From positions 1-10,390 of the forward strand of contig JAWRJC010000027.1 of the NCBI GenBank assembly GCA_040307715.1: 10,390 nucleotides of DNA, written 5' to 3'. Below the pieces are notes generated by a model. That model did no database searches. It was not told the origin of the DNA and saw nothing but the letters and a program-made list of their open reading frames with translations. Below, in pieces: positions 5,748 to 10,390 of the stretch. The position numbers were made by a program, and so were the translations under genes. Origin of the DNA: RUG13615 sp040307715. GTDB lineage: Bacteria; Bacillota; Clostridia; Peptostreptococcales; Anaerovoracaceae. The first letter of the stretch is position 1; each line of letters begins with the position of its first letter.

Positions 5748-6498
5748 AGGACGAGTCAGGAAATTCGAACAGGAGAATAAAGTCCTTGCCTTTCCCGAGG
5801 ACGCGGCGAGAAGCTACGAAAACCGCGGCAGTGCGGACGAAGACCGTGCCGTCTGGTACGGGAGCAGCGAAGAGGACGCGCCGCTGTACGGGAACGAAGG
5901 GTACGGCGATCCGGACTACTACGATCCGGACGCTGATTTTACGCGGAACGAAAGCTATGAGCCTTCCGCGGAGTTTGACATAGACGCTTTTATGGCGGAG
6001 GGCTGGGAGAACATCAGCCGCCAGGCGGAAGCCGCGGCGTCGGTCAGCCACCGGAGCGGGACGGACGGGACCGGCGAAGCCGAAAAGGCGGACCGGCCGC
6101 GTTTTGCAGCTGCGGATGCATACGGGGAACAGGCTTCGGACGAACCCGGCCCCGCAGTGGATCCGATGGTCCACAGACCGCGGCAGAACAGCAAGGAAGA
6201 GCGCAAGAAAAAGCGCGTCGGTGCGCAGAAGCGCCGGCGGCGGCTCATCTATCTGGCGGTGTTCGCCGTGGCGCTCGTGATCGTGTTCTTCACCGTACAG
6301 AACCTGATCACGCTCAAGATGGAAGAACGGGAACTGCTCCAGCAGCAGCGGGAACTCGAAGCGCGCAAGGCGGAGCTTGAAGAGGAACTGACGCAGGTCG
6401 AAGAGCAGGACTATATTGAACAGCAGGCGCGCGAGCAGCTGCATATGATCAAACCGGGCGAGATCCTGTATCTGCTGCCCGATCACGACGAGGAATAG
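5731..6498 (+). CDS. divIC: DivIC/FtsB-family septum formation initiator with long N-terminal cytoplasmic extension
   Basis: The C-terminal third is typical of DivIC/FtsB: basic residues KKKRVGAQKRRRR (159-171), one membrane helix (about 172-190), an extracellular coiled coil rich in Glu, Gln and Leu (195-226), then DYIEQQAREQLHMIKPGEILYLLP (227-250), the family signature. Such proteins pass the membrane once and join FtsL and FtsQ/DivIB in the divisome to switch on septal wall synthesis. The protein is 255 residues, against roughly 100-130 in common family members; the excess is an acidic, Tyr/Gly/Asp-rich, probably disordered N-terminus of about 150 residues. The start overlaps the previous gene by 17 bases, with AAGGAAG at 5712-5718 as a plausible ribosome site. 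FtsL is an alternative name, but the C-terminal motif favours DivIC/FtsB. Confidence 0.88.
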   Translation: MKKKSKGRVRKFEQENKVLAFPEDAARSYENRGSADEDRAVWYGSSEEDAPLYGNEGYGDPDYYDPDADFTRNESYEPSAEFDIDAFMAEGWENISRQAEAAASVSHRSGTDGTGEAEKADRPRFAAADAYGEQASDEPGPAVDPMVHRPRQNSKEERKKKRVGAQKRRRRLIYLAVFAVALVIVFFTVQNLITLKMEERELLQQQRELEARKAELEEELTQVEEQDYIEQQAREQLHMIKPGEILYLLPDHDEE

Positions 6499-6501
6499 AG
6501 C

Positions 6502-7107
6502 ATGGCAAGCGAAGGCATTCCCGTCATTGCCGAGACGATCATCGTTGAGGGGCGGGACGACACCAACAGCATCAAACGGGCCGTTGCGGCCGAAACGATC
6601 GAAACGCATGGCTTCGGGATCCGCAGGGAGACCTGGGAACTGATCGACAAAGCATACCGGACGACCGGCATCATCGTCTTTACGGATCCGGATCATGCCG
6701 GCGAGACGATCAGGAAACGCATTCTGGAGAAGTACCCGGATGCTCTGGAGGCGTTTCTCGACCGGGAATCCGCCCGCGACGGCGATGACATCGGTATCGA
6801 GAACGCAGCGCCGGAAGCGGTCCGCGAAGCGCTCGCCAAGGTGCACCGCGCAGCGGAGACGGCCAACAGCGCCCGGCGGGGAACGCCGGCGGACACCGCC
6901 GCGGCACCCGTGCCGTTCACCATGGAGGACCTGCGCGAAGCCGGTCTCATTGGCTCGGAGCAGGCAGCCGCTGCCAGACAGGCGGTCGGCAGAGCGCTTG
7001 GCATCGGATACGGGAACGCCAAAGCGTTTCTCCGGAAACTCAACCATTACGGGATCACAAGAGAGGACTTTGCACATGCCGCAGCACAGAGGAAAGACGA
7101 GTTATAG
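6502..7107 (+). CDS. rnmV: Ribonuclease M5 (5S rRNA maturation)
   Basis: The 201-residue protein is close to the family size (about 186 in B. subtilis). RNase M5 cuts precursor 5S rRNA to its mature ends with help from ribosomal protein L18. The Toprim domain is clear: IIVEGRDD (13-20) with catalytic Glu16, then IETHGFGI (33-40), and GIIVFTDPDHAGETIRKRI (56-74) with Asp62 and Asp64. IGIENAA (97-103) corresponds to the GVEHA segment of relatives, with Asn for His. The C-terminal part (about 136-190) matches the RNase M5-specific helical domain; an Ala/Thr-rich linker precedes it (120-138). It starts four bases after divIC stops, with GAGGAA inside the end of that gene as ribosome site, and overlaps rsmA by 32 bases. 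The rnmV-rsmA pairing is common in Bacillota. Confidence 0.96.
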   Translation: MASEGIPVIAETIIVEGRDDTNSIKRAVAAETIETHGFGIRRETWELIDKAYRTTGIIVFTDPDHAGETIRKRILEKYPDALEAFLDRESARDGDDIGIENAAPEAVREALAKVHRAAETANSARRGTPADTAAAPVPFTMEDLREAGLIGSEQAAAARQAVGRALGIGYGNAKAFLRKLNHYGITREDFAHAAAQRKDEL

Positions 7108-8068
7108 AACGCATGATCAGGTCCGGCCTATCAAGAGCCTCGGGCAGAATTTCCTGCGCGACCGGAACGTGATCGCGGCGATCGTGGACGGAGCAGGGAT
7201 CGAAGAGAATGATCTGTGCATCGAGATCGGACCCGGCACCGGTGCGCTGACCTGCGGCGCTGCCGGACGCGCCAGGCATCTTGTCGCGGTCGAACTCGAC
7301 CGCCACGTGCTCGGTCATCTGCGGCGCGAACTGGCGCAGCAGGGACTGACCATGCATGTCGACGAGTCCGCGGCGGAGCCTGCGGAGGCGTCTTGTGCGG
7401 CGCAGACGGAAGCTGTTTCCGCGCCAAAGGCTGGCGCGGCGCTCGACGAAGCACTGGCGACAAAGGCAGACGTGGAAGTCATCCTGGCGGATATCCTCAA
7501 AGTCGACCTCACTGCCCTGATCAACGAACAGAAAGAGAAAGATCCGGGGATCGCCGGGGCAACGCTCATCGGCAATCTCCCGTACTATATCACGACCCCG
7601 ATCATCATGAAGGTCCTTGAAGAGGCGGTGCCTGTGCGCAGCCTGACCGTCATGATGCAGAAGGAAGTCGCGGACCGCATCCTCGCGCAGCCCGGCACCA
7701 AGGCGTACGGGGCGCTCAGTGTGGCGGTCCAGTATTACTGTACTGTCGAAAAGGTGGCCGACGCGCCGCGGCAATGCTTCCACCCGATGCCCAAGGTGGA
7801 CAGTGTGGTACTGCGGCTCGACCGCAGAAAGGAAAAAGCGGCGGCACCGATCGACGAATCGCTCTTCTTCCTCTGCATCCGCGCCGGTTTCTCCAAGAGG
7901 CGCAAGACCTTGCTCAACTGTTTTACCGGGCTGTTCGGGATGGATAAAGAAGAAACTGCAAAACAGCTGCAGGCGGCGGGGATCGATCCGTCGCGCCGCG
8001 GGGAGACCTTATCGATCGCGGAATTTGCAGCGCTGGCGGATCATTTTGCTGCTCTGAAGGTTAACTGA
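7076..8068 (+). CDS. rsmA: 16S rRNA dimethyladenosine transferase RsmA (KsgA)
   Basis: RsmA dimethylates two adjacent adenosines near the 3' end of 16S rRNA, a late 30S assembly checkpoint. Visible motifs are KSLGQNFLRD (20-29), the SAM-binding motif CIEIGPGTGALT (48-59), VAVELD (70-75), ADILKVDL (138-145), catalytic NLPYYI (167-172), CFHPMPKVDSVV (234-245) and the C-terminal KRRKTLLN (274-281) and RRGETLSIAEFAAL (307-320). At 330 residues it is longer than the 292-residue B. subtilis enzyme; most of the excess is an Ala/Glu-rich insertion at about 91-131, between VAVELD and ADILKVDL. The start at 7076 is chosen because the family N-terminus begins just after it and GAGAGG (7061-7066) is correctly spaced. 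The frame stays open upstream, but that part is the shadow of rnmV. The catalytic motifs look intact. Confidence 0.97.
   Translation: MPQHRGKTSYRTHDQVRPIKSLGQNFLRDRNVIAAIVDGAGIEENDLCIEIGPGTGALTCGAAGRARHLVAVELDRHVLGHLRRELAQQGLTMHVDESAAEPAEASCAAQTEAVSAPKAGAALDEALATKADVEVILADILKVDLTALINEQKEKDPGIAGATLIGNLPYYITTPIIMKVLEEAVPVRSLTVMMQKEVADRILAQPGTKAYGALSVAVQYYCTVEKVADAPRQCFHPMPKVDSVVLRLDRRKEKAAAPIDESLFFLCIRAGFSKRRKTLLNCFTGLFGMDKEETAKQLQAAGIDPSRRGETLSIAEFAALADHFAALKVN
7346..7468 (+). other. Ala-rich insertion inside RsmA
   Basis: This stretch (residues about 91-131 of RsmA) has no counterpart in the B. subtilis enzyme as I recall it, where VAFEID is followed within about 30 residues by the QDVLKAD motif. 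It is in frame, Ala/Glu/Ser-rich, has a single Cys at 107, and is predicted to be a flexible surface loop. Its codon use looks like its surroundings, so I see no sign of a mobile insertion. Confidence 0.75.
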
Positions 8069-8080
8069 AGAATAAGCGGG

Positions 8081-8108
8081 TATAACAACAGGCAGGACAT
8101 CTGTTGTT
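8081..8108 (+). promoter_or_regulatory. Weak stem-loop and possible -10 element between rsmA and the LTA-synthase gene
   Basis: The 58-base gap holds an 8-bp inverted repeat, AACAACAG (8084-8091) and CTGTTGTT (8101-8108), with a nine-base loop. The stem is AT-rich and has no U-tract, so it is at most a weak attenuator. TATAAC at 8081-8086 resembles a -10 box, but I find no convincing -35. A minor internal promoter is possible and not shown. Confidence 0.25.
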
Positions 8109-8126
8109 TAGCCGGAGAATGCAGGA

Positions 8127-10379
8127 ATGAGTAAAGACGAAAACAAATACCGCAAAATGGCAATGGCCGCGGATGAATTGAGTGACTATGCGCAGGAAGA
8201 AGTGGCGGCTGCCCGGCAGGCTGCAGGCCGCGGTCCTCTTGGCATGCTCAAAAAAGATGCGCGGCGCGCGCGGCGCGCAGCGCGGGAGCACAAGCAGGAG
8301 GTGCGTTCCCGGGCGCGGCGCATCCGGTCGGCGAGCAAAACGAGGACGGCGGCAGGGCGGTTTTTCTATAAGTATCTGCACAATTTCCTCGGTGTTACGT
8401 TCATGACGGCTTTCCTGATCGTCCTGGTGTCGGAAACGCTGGCAAGACAGACGGTCTACGGCGGGATCCTGTTCCTGCTGCAGCATCCGCTGGTCTTCCT
8501 GATCAATGTCCTGATCGTCTTCGCGACGATCACGCTGGCGATGTTCTTCCGGCGCAAATTGTTCATGTTCATCGTGCTCTCGGCAGCCTGGCTGGGGTTT
8601 GGCATCGTGAACGGCATCATCCTGTCGCAGCGCATGACGCCGCTGACGACGCACGATGTGATCGAACTCAAGGACGGTCTTTCGATCGCAACGAATTATT
8701 TCTCCACGCACCAGCTGGTCATGCTCGCGGCAGGCGCCGCGCTGCTCGTGATCGTGCTGTTCGTGCTGTTCATCAGACTTCCGAAAGCGCGGGAGAGGAT
8801 CCATTACCGGCGGGCGCTGGCCACGTATGCGCTGATCTTTGCGATCGCGTTCGGCAGCGTTGTCGGCGGGATGCGGACCGGGAGCCTGGACACGTTCTTC
8901 CCCAACCTGGCATACGGCTACCGGGACAACGGGTTCAACTACTGCTTCCTGGCGACCTGGCTGGATCAGGGGATCCGCAAGCCGCACCACTATACAGCGC
9001 ATTCCGTCAACGGCATCTTCACGATCGAGGAGCGCAACACGACCGTGCCCGGCAGACTGCCTGAAATGGCGCCGGACGGCACGGTGGTCACGGAAGAAAC
9101 AGCGGCGGGCAATTCGCAGGACGGCAACATCCGGCACCCGAACATCATCGTCGTGCAGCTTGAGTCCTTTATGGATCCGACGATCATCAAGGGTCTGGAG
9201 TGCTCCGAAGACCCGATCCCTAATTTCCGGCGGCTGTCCAAGACGTACTCCTCCGGCAGGCTGCAGGTGCCGGCTATGGGAGCCGGTACGGCGAATACCG
9301 AGCTCGAGCTGATGACGGGGCTTTCCGTCAAATTCTTCGGACCGGGCGAATACCCGCACAAGACGATCCTGCGGGAAGAGACGTGCGAGTCGATCCCGTA
9401 CGACCTCAAACTCTACGGGTACACGAACCACGCGATCCACAACCACCGCGGCGCGTTCTACGGCCGCAACAAGGTATATCCCAATCTGGGCTTTGATACA
9501 TTTACCAGCCTGGAATACATGAACGGCATCACGAGAACGCCCAAGAACTGGGCGAAAGATGATATACTGCCCGGCGAGATCTTCACCGCGCTCGAGTCGA
9601 CGGAGGGGCAGGACTATGTGTTCTGCATTTCGGTACAGGGGCACGGTAAATATCCGACCGTGCGGATGCTGTCCGACCCGGTGATCCGCGTCAGAGGGCT
9701 GGACAACGAAGAACTCCGCCTGCAGTGGGAGTATTTTGCCAACCAGGTCTATGAGATGGATCAGTTTGTCGGCGATCTGACCGATCAGCTGCGCGATTAC
9801 GATGAAGACACGATCGTGATCTTCTACGGCGACCATATGCCCGCACTGACCAACATCTCCGAGGAAACGCTCACCGACGGGCGCAATATCTATCAGACCG
9901 ACTATGTCATCTGGAGCAACTTCGATCTGCCGGAAGAGGACATGGACCTCTACGCGTACCAGGCCGGTGCCGTGATGCTGGACCGGATCGGACTCCACAA
10001 CGGTACGCTCGTCACGTTCCATCAGAACCATATGGGGGATGACAATTACCGCAACGAGCTCAAAACGCTGCAGTACGACATGCTCTACGGCAAGCGCTAC
10101 ATCTACGATGGGGAATCGCCCTTCCTGCCCACCAATCTGAAGATGGGGGTCAAGGACATCAAGATCCTGAGTATCGAGAAGATCGGCGACAAGCACTATA
10201 TCAAAGGTGAGAATTTCACTGAGTACAGCAAAGTCAATCTGGATGGGGAGATCCTCGACACCGTCTATGTCAGCCCCTCGCTGCTCGAACTGCGCGAAGA
10301 CGTCGACGCGTCGGCGGTGCCGCGCATGAAGATCAGTCAGGTGGAGAAGAATAAAGAAATACTGAGTACCACGGAGTAA
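8127..10379 (+). CDS. LTA-synthase-family membrane sulfatase-fold enzyme with C-terminal extension
   Basis: The 750-residue protein has five likely membrane helices (about 86-104, 118-140, 144-165, 195-217, 231-248) and an extracellular sulfatase-fold domain (about 335-670). LtaS relatives move glycerophosphate from phosphatidylglycerol onto a growing teichoic acid or a lipid primer. Catalytic features are QLESF with metal ligand Glu346, GAGTANTE with probable nucleophile Thr388, His506 in QGHG, and GDH with Asp569 and His570. The GxGTANTE form is closer to the broad LtaS/MdoB group than to staphylococcal LtaS, so the exact polymer is open. Two additions stand out: an Arg/Ala-rich cytoplasmic N-terminus (about 41-78) and a beta-rich tail (about 673-745, with IKGENFTEYSKVNLDG) resembling an IPT/TIG-like fold. 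GGAG at 8114-8117 is the ribosome site. The next ATG begins three bases after the stop. Confidence 0.93.
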   Translation: MSKDENKYRKMAMAADELSDYAQEEVAAARQAAGRGPLGMLKKDARRARRAAREHKQEVRSRARRIRSASKTRTAAGRFFYKYLHNFLGVTFMTAFLIVLVSETLARQTVYGGILFLLQHPLVFLINVLIVFATITLAMFFRRKLFMFIVLSAAWLGFGIVNGIILSQRMTPLTTHDVIELKDGLSIATNYFSTHQLVMLAAGAALLVIVLFVLFIRLPKARERIHYRRALATYALIFAIAFGSVVGGMRTGSLDTFFPNLAYGYRDNGFNYCFLATWLDQGIRKPHHYTAHSVNGIFTIEERNTTVPGRLPEMAPDGTVVTEETAAGNSQDGNIRHPNIIVVQLESFMDPTIIKGLECSEDPIPNFRRLSKTYSSGRLQVPAMGAGTANTELELMTGLSVKFFGPGEYPHKTILREETCESIPYDLKLYGYTNHAIHNHRGAFYGRNKVYPNLGFDTFTSLEYMNGITRTPKNWAKDDILPGEIFTALESTEGQDYVFCISVQGHGKYPTVRMLSDPVIRVRGLDNEELRLQWEYFANQVYEMDQFVGDLTDQLRDYDEDTIVIFYGDHMPALTNISEETLTDGRNIYQTDYVIWSNFDLPEEDMDLYAYQAGAVMLDRIGLHNGTLVTFHQNHMGDDNYRNELKTLQYDMLYGKRYIYDGESPFLPTNLKMGVKDIKILSIEKIGDKHYIKGENFTEYSKVNLDGEILDTVYVSPSLLELREDVDASAVPRMKISQVEKNKEILSTTE

Positions 10380-10382
10380 ACT

Positions 10383-10390
10383 ATGCCCGG
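10383..10390 (+). CDS. Start of a further gene (only the first two codons in window)
   Basis: ATG at 10383 lies 6 bases after GGAG (10373-10376), which overlaps the end of the LTA-synthase-family gene, so translation is likely coupled. Only Met-Pro and two more bases are visible, and nothing can be said of the product. Confidence 0.45.

Noticed and set aside
5747..6180. Hidden AAA+ domain of a frameshifted helicase loader after the DnaD-domain gene
   Set aside because: I read the other two forward frames: one hits stops at once and again within about 35 bases; the other gives a Thr/Arg-rich string without Walker motifs. The ATPase is truly absent here.
6695..7075. Longer N-terminus for RsmA, since its frame is open upstream to 6695
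   Set aside because: The region is inside rnmV in another frame and gives Arg/Pro-rich sequence unlike any RsmA. The family N-terminus and a well-placed ribosome site support 7076.
5596..7077. Long - strand open frame (493 codons) opposite divIC and rnmV
   Set aside because: Covers two genes with clear family motifs and crosses their boundaries; the hydrophobic runs are the complement of charged coiled-coil codons.
8061..10196. Very long - strand open frame (711 codons) opposite the LTA-synthase-family gene
   Set aside because: The length is striking, but the + strand protein has all catalytic residues and five membrane helices, while the antisense product is Arg/Asp/His-rich without motifs. 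It is explained by high GC at third codon positions.

Overview
The window reads as core, vertically inherited chromosome of a high-GC member of the Bacillota, most likely a clostridial lineage. The evidence is the gene order ssb–rpsR / gdpP–rplI–dnaB–DnaD-domain gene, the presence of DivIC-type and RNase M5 genes, and strong Shine-Dalgarno sites (AGGAGA, GGAGG, AAAGGA). All eight complete genes and both partial ones lie on the + strand. I see no tRNA, rRNA, insertion sequence, prophage or CRISPR. No rank below class can be supported from this sequence.

Layout: 1-333 is the 3' end of ssb, a very long Gly/Gln/Tyr/Ser low-complexity tail ending in the conserved acidic tip. 414-650 is rpsR (zinc-type S18). 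A strong terminator with a C(UUCG)G loop (about 679-708) closes this unit. An extended -10 promoter (TGaTATAAT, 727-735) then starts a second unit: gdpP (827-2584, c-di-AMP phosphodiesterase without membrane helices), rplI (2620-3066), dnaB replicative helicase (3084-4406), a DnaD-domain primosome protein with an extra zinc domain (4425-5747), a DivIC/FtsB-like division protein (5731-6498), rnmV for RNase M5 (6502-7107), rsmA (7076-8068), an LTA-synthase-family membrane enzyme (8127-10379), and the first codons of another gene (10383 onward). Two junctions overlap and most others are short, so this is probably one long operon with optional internal stops.

The genes combine DNA replication (SSB, DnaB, DnaD-like protein), ribosome synthesis (S18, L9, RNase M5 for 5S rRNA, RsmA for 16S rRNA) and envelope growth or signalling (c-di-AMP hydrolysis, divisome, glycerophosphate polymer synthesis). 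I do not see a wholly new system. The interest lies in unusual versions of core proteins: an SSB linker resembling the FUS low-complexity domain; a DnaD protein whose C-terminus looks like the N-terminal zinc domain of the clostridial DnaC/DnaI helicase loader but with no AAA+ ATPase; a soluble GdpP; and an RsmA with an Ala-rich insertion of about 40 residues. gdpP and an LTA synthase sharing one unit is also notable, because the two functions interact genetically in Staphylococcus aureus.
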